Under the pieces are notes generated by a model, which was not told where the DNA came from, did no database searches, and saw only the letters and a program-made list of their open reading frames with translations. Of a DNA stretch of 64,000 nucleotides, positions 48,572-56,610 are shown in pieces. Each line of letters opens with the position of its first letter. Position 1 is the first letter of the stretch. The translations under genes and the position numbers were made by a program. Origin of the DNA: Secundilactobacillus folii (GTDB lineage Bacteria; Bacillota; Bacilli; Lactobacillales; Lactobacillaceae); contig NZ_WNJO01000012.1 in assembly GCF_009720675.1 (NCBI RefSeq), forward strand, positions 1-64,000, written 5' to 3'.

Positions 48572-48600
48572 TTGCAATTCTTTTGAGTCCACGTTAAACT
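48572..48600 (+). promoter_or_regulatory. Predicted promoter of the 39-residue membrane protein gene
   Basis: TTGCAA (48572-48577) and TAAACT (48595-48600) with 17-bp spacing, divergent from the promoter at 48525-48554. Confidence 0.45.
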
Positions 48601-48635
48601 ATTCGAAGTAAACATATTGAAAAGTGGTGCGTAAA

Positions 48636-48755
48636 ATGCAAAAAAAGAAGAAGACAACCTTCGAAAAAATCACTATGGTTTTGGTTTGGATCATGATCGT
48701 TGCTACCTTGGGATCGCTTGTCGCTGGTGCGCTTTCGTCCCTGGGCATGTTTTAA
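48636..48755 (+). CDS. DUF4044-like small membrane protein, 39 residues
   Basis: A 39-residue protein: basic start (MQKKKKTTFEK) followed by one transmembrane helix (about 13-37, ITMVLVWIMIVATLG...). The pattern matches the tiny DUF4044 proteins of lactobacilli. AAAGTGGTG is a weak ribosome site 8-10 nt upstream. Own predicted promoter and a bidirectional terminator at 48793-48829. Function unknown. Confidence 0.75.
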   Translation: MQKKKKTTFEKITMVLVWIMIVATLGSLVAGALSSLGMF

Positions 48756-48792
48756 CTAAGCACATTAATATTGGGTTAAACCCCGTAATAAT

Positions 48793-48829
48793 AAAAAGCA
48801 CTGAGAATTTATAACTCCCAGTGCTTTTT
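48793..48829. terminator. Bidirectional terminator between the DUF4044-like gene and ftsK
   Basis: AAAAAGCACTG (48793-48803) and CAGTGCTTTTT (48819-48829), with an inner GAG/CTC pair, lie between convergent genes; T tracts flank it in both directions. Confidence 0.85.
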
Positions 48830-48859
48830 ATTGTCTCAAACTAAATCAGGTTTGAAGAA

Positions 48860-51214
48860 TTAAGAATTGCTTTCTTCCGGTTTTTTTTGCTTATAAACTT
48901 GTCGCGGCTTACTGCCATCCTGCGGCCCAATAAAGCCACCCTGCTCCAGATCATCAATCAGTCTTGCAGCTCGGTTGTAACCGATCCGGAAATGCCGTTG
49001 TAACAAGGAAGTGCTGGCTTTTTGCTGGTCGACTACAAAATTTAACGCGTCATCGAATAATTCGTCATCTGATTGACTAGTATCCTCAGAAACTTCTTCA
49101 TCGGAAACCATCATTTGTTCATCGTAATCAGCAGTTTGTTGGTTCCGAATAAAGTCCGTGACCCTTTCAACATCCTTGTCTGGAATAAAGGCTCCCTGCA
49201 CACGGATGGCCGAATTTTGATCAACCGGCATATACAGCATATCACCACGTCCTAGTAATTTTTCCGCACCATTAGTATCCAAAATGGTCCTTGAGTCAAC
49301 CCCACTTGAAACCGCGAAGGCCATTCGTGATGGCACATTTGCTTTGATCAGTCCGGTAATGACATCAACGGAGGGCCGTTGGGTTGCTAAAATCATATGG
49401 ATTCCTGCTGCACGACCCATTTGAGCTAACCGAATGATGGCATCTTCGACTTCATTAGAAACCGTCATCATTAAGTCGGCTAACTCGTCGACGATCACAA
49501 CGATGTACGGTAACGTCGGCAACGGCTTATCCGTTTTCTGATTTTCAGCCTGCACAAATTGGTTATAACCAGAAATTTTACGTTGACCGACTTTAGCAAA
49601 CAAATCGTAGCGCTGTTCCATTTCATGAACCACTTTATGCAGTGCACGAGCCGCTTTTTTCGGTTCTGAAACCACCGGCGTCAATAAGTGCGGGATGCCG
49701 TTGTAAACGCTAAGCTCCACTTTTTTGGGATCAATCAGCATTAATTTGACCTGACTAGGTTTAGCGTTCATCAAAATACTGGTGATGATGCCATTGATAG
49801 CCACTGACTTACCACTACCGGTTGATCCAGCAATCAATAAATGGGGCATCTTGGTCAGATCCATCGTGATCACTTTGCCAGTGACGTCTCGTCCAAGCGG
49901 CACCTCTAGTAAATGAGCTGGTCCATGAGATACTGCTTCACTCACGTCACGAAAGGCCACCGTAGAAATTTCGCGGTTAGGAACTTCAATCCCAATTAAA
50001 GATTTACCTGGAATTGGGGCTTCAATTCGAATGTCCTTGGCAGCCAGCGCTAGCGCCAGATCATCAGCCAAATTCACGATCTTTGAAACCTTCACACCAA
50101 TCGCTGGGTGCAGTTCATACTCCGTCACTGAAGGCCCCAAATTGACGTGTTTGATCTCTGCATCCACGCCGAAACTGTCCAATGTCCGTTTTAAGATCTT
50201 AGTATTTTTTTCAATGGTTTGATAATCTGCCTGCTGATCCTTTTGCGGAATTGGCGTCAATAAATCCGTACCTGGCAACTGATAATTGGGATCATCACTT
50301 TCCGTCGCCACCATCATCGGCTCTGAATCCGCATTAGCGGACTCAGAAGAGGCTGGTTTCTCTGCAAGCGAAGAGGCGTTTGATTGTGTTTGGTGGGTTG
50401 CCACACTGATTGGGATTTCTTCAGACTGCGGCTTCGAAATTGACTGTGGTTTAAGCTGATCAGCCACTGGCTCAGGCAAATCTTTATTGTCAGTTGGCGT
50501 CGGCTTAACCGATTGCGGCTTTTGACTTGGCTTTCGACTCTGGCTTATCATCCGTTTCATTCGGGTTGCAACCATTGCCAATAAATTAGCGACCCTTTGT
50601 ACACCATGCCATAACCCCTGGCCAATAACTTGGCAGCCATGAAATACTTGGGCCGGTGACACGTTAAAGGCCACCATGATCCCAGCCAGCACAAACAAGA
50701 CAGCGACTACTTGAGCCCCAATAAAGCCAACTAAAAAGTGCGTCACGACTAGTAAAAGTGCACCGATAGAGCCACCACCAACTGACGTACTGACCGTATT
50801 ATTGACTAGGTCTGAACCAATCAGCTGCCACGTGTACGTTAAAAACGCTGTGTGTTGGTTGTCTGATAAAAAGAAATCAACGTGCAGCCACAGCAGTCCT
50901 CCAAGGTAGATCAGGACAACACTCCAGATCCATTTAGGGGCAATTTTAGGACTCCGACCAGTTACAAGTAACGCGAACCCGAATGCCATTCCAATCAGAC
51001 CCAAAACTGGATATGTATCCCCCACCAAAAAGCGCATTACATTAGCCACTAAAATACCAATAAAACCTGTTTTAAAGACCGCTAGCAGACAGAGTGTCAA
51101 CGTAACAGCGCCAATGACATTACCCGTATAGGCAGTCCGACGTTGACTATTTTTTTGCCGTCGACGCTTTGTTTTTGATGCACGCCGGCGGGTGGTCTTT
51201 CGCTTTTGAGCCAA
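48860..51214 (-). CDS. ftsK: FtsK/SpoIIIE-family DNA translocase
   Basis: A 784-residue septal DNA pump for chromosome segregation. Four transmembrane helices in the first about 200 residues after a strongly basic start, a disordered Pro/Gln/Ser linker (about 225-330), then the motor with Walker [29 protein letters not shown] (Walker B), and the C-terminal gamma winged helix ([18 protein letters not shown]). Start is TTG at 51214: GGGAGTGA lies 8 nt upstream, while the upstream TTG at 51229 overlaps nothing suitable. Confidence 0.94.
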   Translation of the reverse strand: MAQKRKTTRRRASKTKRRRQKNSQRRTAYTGNVIGAVTLTLCLLAVFKTGFIGILVANVMRFLVGDTYPVLGLIGMAFGFALLVTGRSPKIAPKWIWSVVLIYLGGLLWLHVDFFLSDNQHTAFLTYTWQLIGSDLVNNTVSTSVGGGSIGALLLVVTHFLVGFIGAQVVAVLFVLAGIMVAFNVSPAQVFHGCQVIGQGLWHGVQRVANLLAMVATRMKRMISQSRKPSQKPQSVKPTPTDNKDLPEPVADQLKPQSISKPQSEEIPISVATHQTQSNASSLAEKPASSESANADSEPMMVATESDDPNYQLPGTDLLTPIPQKDQQADYQTIEKNTKILKRTLDSFGVDAEIKHVNLGPSVTEYELHPAIGVKVSKIVNLADDLALALAAKDIRIEAPIPGKSLIGIEVPNREISTVAFRDVSEAVSHGPAHLLEVPLGRDVTGKVITMDLTKMPHLLIAGSTGSGKSVAINGIITSILMNAKPSQVKLMLIDPKKVELSVYNGIPHLLTPVVSEPKKAARALHKVVHEMEQRYDLFAKVGQRKISGYNQFVQAENQKTDKPLPTLPYIVVIVDELADLMMTVSNEVEDAIIRLAQMGRAAGIHMILATQRPSVDVITGLIKANVPSRMAFAVSSGVDSRTILDTNGAEKLLGRGDMLYMPVDQNSAIRVQGAFIPDKDVERVTDFIRNQQTADYDEQMMVSDEEVSEDTSQSDDELFDDALNFVVDQQKASTSLLQRHFRIGYNRAARLIDDLEQGGFIGPQDGSKPRQVYKQKKPEESNS

Positions 51215-51241
51215 AATGTTCACTCCCAATTAAACCTTGTT

Positions 51242-51757
51242 TTACTTCAGTTTATCATTTTCGTAGCGGTGACTCAGCTCCAATTTTGGAAAGGCTTGTT
51301 GCCGCAGCACTTCATAAATCACAATGGCAGCTGAATTGGACAAATTTAATGCCCGAATGTGCGCATCATCCTGTGGAATTCGAATGGCTTGTTGCGCATA
51401 CCGCCGCATAAAGGGTTCTGGCAGCCCAGTCGTTTCCTTACCAAACATAAAGTAGTAATCTCCGCCAGCAACATCGGTGTAATCGTGCTGCGTATAGGCA
51501 TATTCAGCAAACTTAGAGACCAGAAAAAGTCGCTGAACATCCGGAACCGTGGCCATAAACGCTTGCAAAGTCTTGTGATAGCGAATATCCACCTTATCCC
51601 AGTAATCTAATCCAGCCCTTTTCAAGTGGGCATCATCAACTGAAAATCCTAGTGGTTCAATCAAGTCTAAAATGGTGTCAGTCCCCGCGCAGGTCCGAGC
51701 AATGTTGCCGGTATTAGCGGGCATTAAAGGTTCAAACAATACAATGTGGTTAGCCAT
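51242..51757 (-). CDS. trmL: tRNA (cytidine(34)-2'-O)-methyltransferase TrmL
   Basis: A 171-residue SPOUT methyltransferase that 2'-O-methylates the wobble base of tRNA-Leu isoacceptors. NHIVLFEPLMPANTGNIART, FGKETTGLPEPFM and IRALNLSNSAAIVIYEVLRQ form the trefoil-knot SAM site. ATG at 51757 follows AAGGGG. It is preceded by a structured leader that ends in a terminator (51799-51908), so expression probably depends on readthrough. Confidence 0.94.
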   Translation of the reverse strand: MANHIVLFEPLMPANTGNIARTCAGTDTILDLIEPLGFSVDDAHLKRAGLDYWDKVDIRYHKTLQAFMATVPDVQRLFLVSKFAEYAYTQHDYTDVAGGDYYFMFGKETTGLPEPFMRRYAQQAIRIPQDDAHIRALNLSNSAAIVIYEVLRQQAFPKLELSHRYENDKLK

Positions 51758-51798
51758 AGCGAAACCCCTTATCTTTTGAAAGTTATAAACGCATTACA

Positions 51799-51844
51799 TA
51801 AAAAAACGCAACCCCTCGGTGTCAACACGGCGAGGAACTGCGTT
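51799..51844 (-). terminator. Terminator or attenuator in the trmL leader
   Basis: In minus RNA a 14-bp stem (51831-51844 with 51805-51818; AACGCA/TGCGTT, three G-U pairs, inner GTGT/ACAC) is followed by TTTTTT. It lies 42 bp before trmL, between trmL and its only visible promoter. Confidence 0.75.
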
Positions 51845-51908
51845 AATGAAGTGCAAATTCGACAGTAGCTGACGATTTCTCGACATCCACTCCCGAACGA
51901 TTTCTCAA
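51799..51908 (-). ncRNA. Candidate structured leader RNA or small RNA upstream of trmL
   Basis: A predicted transcript of about 110 nt from the promoter at 51915-51943 to the terminator at 51799-51844. Its core (51859-51896) folds into a 38-nt hairpin with 14 pairs, two of them G-U, three single mismatches and a GAAA tetraloop. The G-U pairs and GNRA loop exist only in minus-strand RNA. GAGAAATCGT occurs twice (5' end and hairpin loop). No known riboswitch or RNA family recognised. Could be an attenuator or an independent sRNA. Confidence 0.55.
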
Positions 51909-51914
51909 CAAATA

Positions 51915-51943
51915 ATATAACGCGATTTAACCAAGAATGCAAG
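51915..51943 (-). promoter_or_regulatory. Strong predicted promoter of the trmL leader RNA
   Basis: Minus strand TTGCAT (51938-51943) and TATATT (51915-51920) with ideal 17-bp spacing. Confidence 0.65.
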
Positions 51944-52097
51944 ATTTTTCGTGAATTACGACGGTTATATTGATCACTATTTGGTTTGCAATCGTTTTCA
52001 CCTACTCTTCAGTGATTGATGCCATCCTTTCCGACTCTGACACCAGTAGGTTAACCTAGTCAAGCTGACCGTTTAATTCCCAAAGAACCTCAAAAAT

Positions 52098-52106
52098 TGC
52101 TATAAT
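52098..52106 (+). promoter_or_regulatory. Extended -10 promoter of cutC
   Basis: TGC-TATAAT (52098-52106) is a perfect extended -10 element about 44 bp before the start codon; the -35 is poor, as is usual for this type. Confidence 0.6.
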
Positions 52107-52149
52107 AACAGGTAGATTCCAAACTGCATTTTAAAAAAGGAGAATGAAA

Positions 52150-52764
52150 TTGAAATTCATTGAACCGCTCGTTTCCAATTATCCCGCATTAACTAAGTCA
52201 ATCACTCAGCAAACCGTGCGTGCGACCATCGCCGATAATCTGACGGATGGTGGAACTACTCCTAGCAAGGGAATGATTGCTGAAAGTACCGTGTACGCCC
52301 ACGATCACCAACTATCGTTAACGATTATGATTCGGCCACGTGGCGGAGACTCGGTATATAGTGATCCTGAGCTAAAAATTATGGAAGCCGATGCATTAGA
52401 TGCTCAGCAGCTTGGGGCGGATGGCATCATCGTTAGCGCCCTCACCGCAGACGGCCAAGTTGACACCGAAGCCATGGCAAACTTGATTGCTGCCGCTGGC
52501 GGTATGAGTGTTACTTTTGGTACGGCGGTTGATGAGCTAAACGACGCACAATTAGCTGACAACTTGAAGTGGTTGGCTGACAATGGCGTTGAAAAAGTCC
52601 TCACTAAGCCTGCTAGTCAGCCCGATCTCGCCCGTTTGTCAAAGCTCAACAACATCGTCGGCGCTGCTGGAATGCAACTAATCGTCTGGACATCCAGTGA
52701 TACCCAACCTGATCAATTAAATGAACAACTGGGATTGAACTACTTTTTACAACCTCAAAAATAG
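52150..52764 (+). CDS. CutC family protein
   Basis: A 204-residue TIM-barrel protein of the CutC family, first linked to copper homeostasis; its biochemical role is still debated. LTIMIRPRGGDSVYSDPELKIM and LGADGIIVSALTADGQVD are the typical blocks; length is a little short of the usual 210-250. TTG at 52150 is preferred: the ATG at 52144 lies only about 1-2 nt from AAAGGAG, the TTG about 7. Monocistronic, with terminator at 52875-52928. Confidence 0.85.
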   Translation: MKFIEPLVSNYPALTKSITQQTVRATIADNLTDGGTTPSKGMIAESTVYAHDHQLSLTIMIRPRGGDSVYSDPELKIMEADALDAQQLGADGIIVSALTADGQVDTEAMANLIAAAGGMSVTFGTAVDELNDAQLADNLKWLADNGVEKVLTKPASQPDLARLSKLNNIVGAAGMQLIVWTSSDTQPDQLNEQLGLNYFLQPQK

Positions 52765-52874
52765 GGGGTCAACTGTACTCAACTTGAATCCACATCAGTG
52801 ATTGAGTTTCTTTAGGGTTCTCATAAATTGAACTGATAGCTAACTACTTGCTTGAGCGCAACCAAGTTTTTAAT

Positions 52875-52928
52875 AAAAAAGCGCGTCCAGATAAAAACTC
52901 ATTAGGAGTATGATCTGGTCGCTTTTTT
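52875..52928. terminator. Terminator between cutC and the convergent pseudouridine synthase gene
   Basis: AAAAAAGCG-N3-CCAGAT (52875-52892) pairs with ATCTGG-T-CGCTTTTTT (52913-52928) with a small internal loop. T tracts flank in both directions. The rest of the 307-bp gap has nothing recognisable. Confidence 0.8.
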
Positions 52929-53071
52929 TAACCTGATTTTTAAAATAAATTCTGCACATTGACCTTTAACGGCAATGCGAAAAATTCCGGATTAATGTTG
53001 ACAATTAAGAATAATCGGGCAGTTAAGCTACTCGTCATGTATTTAACCAATCCCAGATTTGTCACCGCTTA

Positions 53072-53971
53072 TTAAAGCTGACTTTCGCGGGCGATCAATT
53101 TGGCAAAGTCTACTGGCAGCGGCGCATAACAAGTTACCTGTTGTTGTGCAAACGGATTATAAAAGCTCACACTCGCACAGTGCAGAGCCTGACGATGAAT
53201 CCAGGGGTTGGTTTGCTGACCATAAAGAAAATCCCCAACTAATGGATGCCCAATACTAGCCATGTGGACACGAATCTGATGGGTGCGACCCGTATGCAGT
53301 CTCACCCGTAAAAGCGTGCTAGCCCTCATTAATTTGACCCGCCAATATTCAGTCTGGGCAGGCCTGCCATCTGAGCGCACCATGCGTTTGATGAAGGAAT
53401 CTGGCTCCCTACCTAACGGGGCATCAATAATATCATGTGTGGTATGAAGTCGACCCGTGACAACACAAAGATATGTTTTCTTTAATGTATGTTGCTTTAA
53501 CTGGGTATCCAAAACGGTATGGGCAAAATGGTGCTTAGCAAAGATCACCACCCCGCTGGTTTCACGGTCCAATCGGGTGACAATGTGGGTAACTTGACTC
53601 GGGGCATTCGTCCGCTGCAGATATCCCTTGACCCGGTTAACCAGCGAGTCATCTGGATAAAGGTGTGAAGGCACTGAGGCCACCTCGGCCGGTTTATTGA
53701 CAACCAAAAAATGGTCGTCCTCATACAAAATTACTAATGGTGTTGCTGAAGCAGCAACATGGTCACTGGCAATTTCTGGTGGTAACGTCACCTCCAGCTT
53801 TTGGCCAGTCTGCATCTTGTAATTGACCCGAACGATTTGACCATCGACCTTAATTTGACCACCTGAAAACTTGATTTGTTTTAACAGCGTTCGGCTAATG
53901 CCTTGCTGCCGCATAAACGTCCTGACATAAATCGGTGAATCTTCGCGGTACTGCCAGGCAAACTTAATCAA
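53072..53971 (-). CDS. RluA/RluD-family pseudouridine synthase
   Basis: A 299-residue RNA pseudouridine synthase: N-terminal S4-like domain (about 15-75; GISRTLLKQIKFSGGQIKVDG) and catalytic domain with the aspartate motif TRLDRETSGVVIF, plus LHTGRTHQIRVHMASIGHPLVGD. Modifies 23S rRNA; exact site not assignable. Overlaps nadK by 8 bp. The relQ-nadK-rluD order is conserved in Firmicutes. ATG at 53971. Confidence 0.93.
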   Translation of the reverse strand: MIKFAWQYREDSPIYVRTFMRQQGISRTLLKQIKFSGGQIKVDGQIVRVNYKMQTGQKLEVTLPPEIASDHVAASATPLVILYEDDHFLVVNKPAEVASVPSHLYPDDSLVNRVKGYLQRTNAPSQVTHIVTRLDRETSGVVIFAKHHFAHTVLDTQLKQHTLKKTYLCVVTGRLHTTHDIIDAPLGREPDSFIKRMVRSDGRPAQTEYWRVKLMRASTLLRVRLHTGRTHQIRVHMASIGHPLVGDFLYGQQTNPWIHRQALHCASVSFYNPFAQQQVTCYAPLPVDFAKLIARESQL

Positions 53972-54767
53972 TTGGTTTCACCCCAATAAACGATTCAGAC
54001 ACCCGTTTCCAAAACTGGGTGTGTCGGTATTGTGCAAAGGCAATTCGCTGCTTAGAAATTTTAAAATTAACGGCTTTGATCGACCGGTTTTCAATCGTCA
54101 TCTGATCGCAGGTCATCAAGTTTTCATCCAGCCGGACTGGTTCGACCCTGACCCATTCTGTCGGCGAAATAATGATTGGTGAACCCAGTGTTCTAAAAAC
54201 GCGGTTATTGATGGAGGCAATTTCTGAAACTTGAACAACGTCTAATTCAGAACTGATAACAGCCCCGCCAGCCGACTTATTGTAAGCCGTTGAACCAGTT
54301 GGCGTTGAGACACACAGGCCATCGCCACGGAATAATTCAAACAATTGGTCTTTAATGTAGACGTTAGCAAGCATCGTCCCGGTGACTTTCTTGATTGTCG
54401 ATTCATTCAGCGCTAGCAATGATTGATGTTCACCGCTGTTATATTCAATATCGATGTCTAGTAACGGATAACTCACACTTTGACCATTATCATGAGCCAA
54501 GCTATCAATCAGTTCGTCGACTTCGTAATCTCGCCAGTCGGTATAAAAACCTAAATGACCCGTGTGAATGCCGACGAAGCGAATGCTCGCTAACTGATCT
54601 TGGTAGTGGTGAAACGCCGTTAGCAATGTCCCATCACCGCCAACGGTGATCACAATGTCAGGGTGGTCATTATCAAACGTTAAATGTTCATCTCTGATCT
54701 TGGCACGTAACGCATTCGACACGTGAGCCGATGCCTGTCCCGGATTACTAAAAATGCCAATCTTCAT
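53964..54767 (-). CDS. nadK: NAD kinase
   Basis: A 267-residue ATP-NAD kinase making NADP. The GGDGTLLTAFH motif and NE/D region LALNESTIKK, with GDGLCVSTPTGSTAYNKSAGG, are intact. The ATG overlaps the relQ stop by one base (TAATG) and the gene end overlaps rluD, so the three form one operon. Confidence 0.96.
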   Translation of the reverse strand: MKIGIFSNPGQASAHVSNALRAKIRDEHLTFDNDHPDIVITVGGDGTLLTAFHHYQDQLASIRFVGIHTGHLGFYTDWRDYEVDELIDSLAHDNGQSVSYPLLDIDIEYNSGEHQSLLALNESTIKKVTGTMLANVYIKDQLFELFRGDGLCVSTPTGSTAYNKSAGGAVISSELDVVQVSEIASINNRVFRTLGSPIIISPTEWVRVEPVRLDENLMTCDQMTIENRSIKAVNFKISKQRIAFAQYRHTQFWKRVSESFIGVKPID

Positions 54768-55432
54768 TACGATTCATCCCTCTTATTTGGCTGCTGAGGC
54801 TCAGGTCGTTTACCATACGAAAAAAGATGTTGAGCCTCTTCAATTTCTTCCCGAATTTCTGACATTTCCGTGTCCAGTTTAAACGCTGCTTCAGCTGCCC
54901 GTTGAAGCCGAGCGCTTAATTCTTCTGGAAATTCACCTTGATATTTGTAGTTTAAAGAATGTTCAATGGTTGCCCAAAAGTTCATAGCCAGTGTCCGGAC
55001 TTGGATCTCAGCTAGAATTTTCTTTTCGCCAGTGACCATCTGAACCGGATATTCGATGACAATATGGTACGAACGGTAACCGCTGGGCTTTTCATTATGA
55101 ATGTAATCGCGTTCTTCAAGAATCGTGAGGTCTGAGCGCTTCCTCAGCAAATCAACGACCTGGTAAATATCCTCGACGAACTGGCACATAATACGTAGCC
55201 CGGCAATATCTTGCATGTCTTGTTCAAGCCGCTCTTCAGTCACGTGTCGGCGTGTCATTTTCTCTTTAATACTGTCGACCGGTTTAACACGTCCGGTCAC
55301 GAATTCAATCGGTGGGCGCTGATTTTGATTCTGATACTGCTTGCGCATCCCCCGAAGTTTAACTTTAAGTTCATCCACCGCCTGGTTGTACGGTAGTAGA
55401 AAATGATCCCAATTTTCAATCAAGCTGTTCAC
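54767..55432 (-). CDS. relQ: Small alarmone synthetase RelQ
   Basis: A 221-residue single-domain (p)ppGpp synthetase (SAS1/RelQ). VTGRVKPVDSIKEKM, AGLRIMCQFVEDIYQV and NEKPSGYRSYHIVIEYP are the synthetase core; no HD hydrolase or ACT domains are present. Helical C-terminal tail supports tetramer formation in this family. The promoter is an extended -10 (TGC-TAAAAT, 55480-55488). Confidence 0.95.
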   Translation of the reverse strand: MNSLIENWDHFLLPYNQAVDELKVKLRGMRKQYQNQNQRPPIEFVTGRVKPVDSIKEKMTRRHVTEERLEQDMQDIAGLRIMCQFVEDIYQVVDLLRKRSDLTILEERDYIHNEKPSGYRSYHIVIEYPVQMVTGEKKILAEIQVRTLAMNFWATIEHSLNYKYQGEFPEELSARLQRAAEAAFKLDTEMSEIREEIEEAQHLFSYGKRPEPQQPNKRDES

Positions 55433-55479
55433 CTCGAAATGATTACAGTGGTTTGTGGATTGTTTTACAAACAGACTTC

Positions 55480-55488
55480 ATTTTAGCA
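55480..55488 (-). promoter_or_regulatory. Extended -10 promoter of the relQ-nadK-rluD operon
   Basis: Minus strand TGC-TAAAAT, about 50 bp before the relQ start codon; no good -35 box. Confidence 0.5.
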
Positions 55489-55659
55489 TATTTTTCAACG
55501 GCTGGGTGGCTGGAGCCTTGAAGTTTCTGTTAACTTCCTTTACACCACTATTTTGCTCACAAAATTATTGTATAAAAATGGAAAAGCTGTTTTAGCCGGC
55601 AGTATCACCTTTGGAACCGATTTCGGCGTTTAAGTTAGTTTGGCGACTGGCCTAAATCC

Positions 55660-55687
55660 TTGCAATTCGCTCAAAATGCTATATCAT
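55660..55687 (+). promoter_or_regulatory. Predicted spxH promoter
   Basis: TTGCAA (55660-55665) and TATCAT (55682-55687), 16-bp spacing. An imperfect hairpin (GTCGTT..AACGAC, 55704-55723) lies in the leader just before the SD. Confidence 0.4.
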
Positions 55688-55744
55688 TACTTTTGAACTG
55701 ATGGTCGTTTACTTGGTAACGACTAAATAATGGAGGAAATTACT

Positions 55745-56362
55745 TTGCTAGAAGTATATCTTTTTATCAACCCATTAGGCAGTCGCTGTATGAAGTCGGA
55801 AAAAAGCATTCTACGTCTCGCTGATCAAATTTTCGGCGAAGTTTCTTACCAGTTTATTCCGTTACTGAATCCGCAAATGATTGATCAACGTATGAAAGTG
55901 AACAATCTGGACTGCCATAATTTGAGCCTTAGAAATCAACAGTTTAACCTGCATTACAGGACTATTCTGGACTATAAAGCGGCCCTCTTTCAAGGTAAGA
56001 AAAAGGGCCGGCTCTTCTTGCTAAACTTGCAAGATCAGCTTGTTGAACAAGACGTTCCCTACTCTGAAAAGCTCGTCTTTGATGTTGCTGACCAGGTCAA
56101 TTTAGACGTTGATATGTTTGGCGAAGATCGTAATTCGGAACTCGCCCAGCGTGCATTTCAGGCTGACCAACGATTAGCCTCTGAGATGAATGTTGCTGAT
56201 CCTTCTACAGCAATTATCTATAACGCGGACGTGTCTGATTGCGGACTAATGCTGTCTGACGTTACCTACCAGAGCTTGTATGAAATCTGCGAGAATAGCG
56301 GACTGCTGGCTAAGCAAGCGTTGGCTAGACAAAAGCAAGCACCAAACTTACATATCTTATGA
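55745..56362 (+). CDS. spxH: YjbH/SpxH-type ClpXP adaptor
   Basis: A 205-residue DsbA/thioredoxin-like protein of the YjbH (SpxH) family, which delivers Spx to ClpXP. The N-terminus VYLFINPLGSRC aligns with the NPLCxxC site of Bacillus YjbH, but the first Cys is Gly here, so no CXXC pair. Start TTG at 55745: GGAGG is 7 nt upstream, while the ATG at 55730 overlaps it. Divergent from relQ, convergent to pepF, and near spx and mecA, consistent with the role. Confidence 0.85.
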   Translation: MLEVYLFINPLGSRCMKSEKSILRLADQIFGEVSYQFIPLLNPQMIDQRMKVNNLDCHNLSLRNQQFNLHYRTILDYKAALFQGKKKGRLFLLNLQDQLVEQDVPYSEKLVFDVADQVNLDVDMFGEDRNSELAQRAFQADQRLASEMNVADPSTAIIYNADVSDCGLMLSDVTYQSLYEICENSGLLAKQALARQKQAPNLHIL

Positions 56363-56446
56363 TGTGAGTCTTTTAAAAAAGTAGACAATTGATGCTTTAC
56401 CCGGATGATATTTGAAATTTAATGAATCAACTTGTGAACTATCATG

Positions 56447-56506
56447 AATAAAGCGGTATCAGCTGAATTTTCATCATTGGAAATTCAAAGCTGGTACCGC
56501 TTTATT
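56447..56506. terminator. Terminator between spxH and pepF
   Basis: AATAAAGCGGTA (56447-56458) pairs with TACCGCTTTATT (56495-56506); GAATTTTC/GAAATTC forms an inner stem. Bidirectional, between convergent genes. Confidence 0.85.
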
Positions 56507-56610
56507 TTGCCTTAGTGACAGCGAGTCACTGGCTGCCATTCTCGGTCATGCCGAACTGGTTATTGCCATGAACAACTACTCATGACACAGCACAAGCCAC
56601 TACCCAAAAA

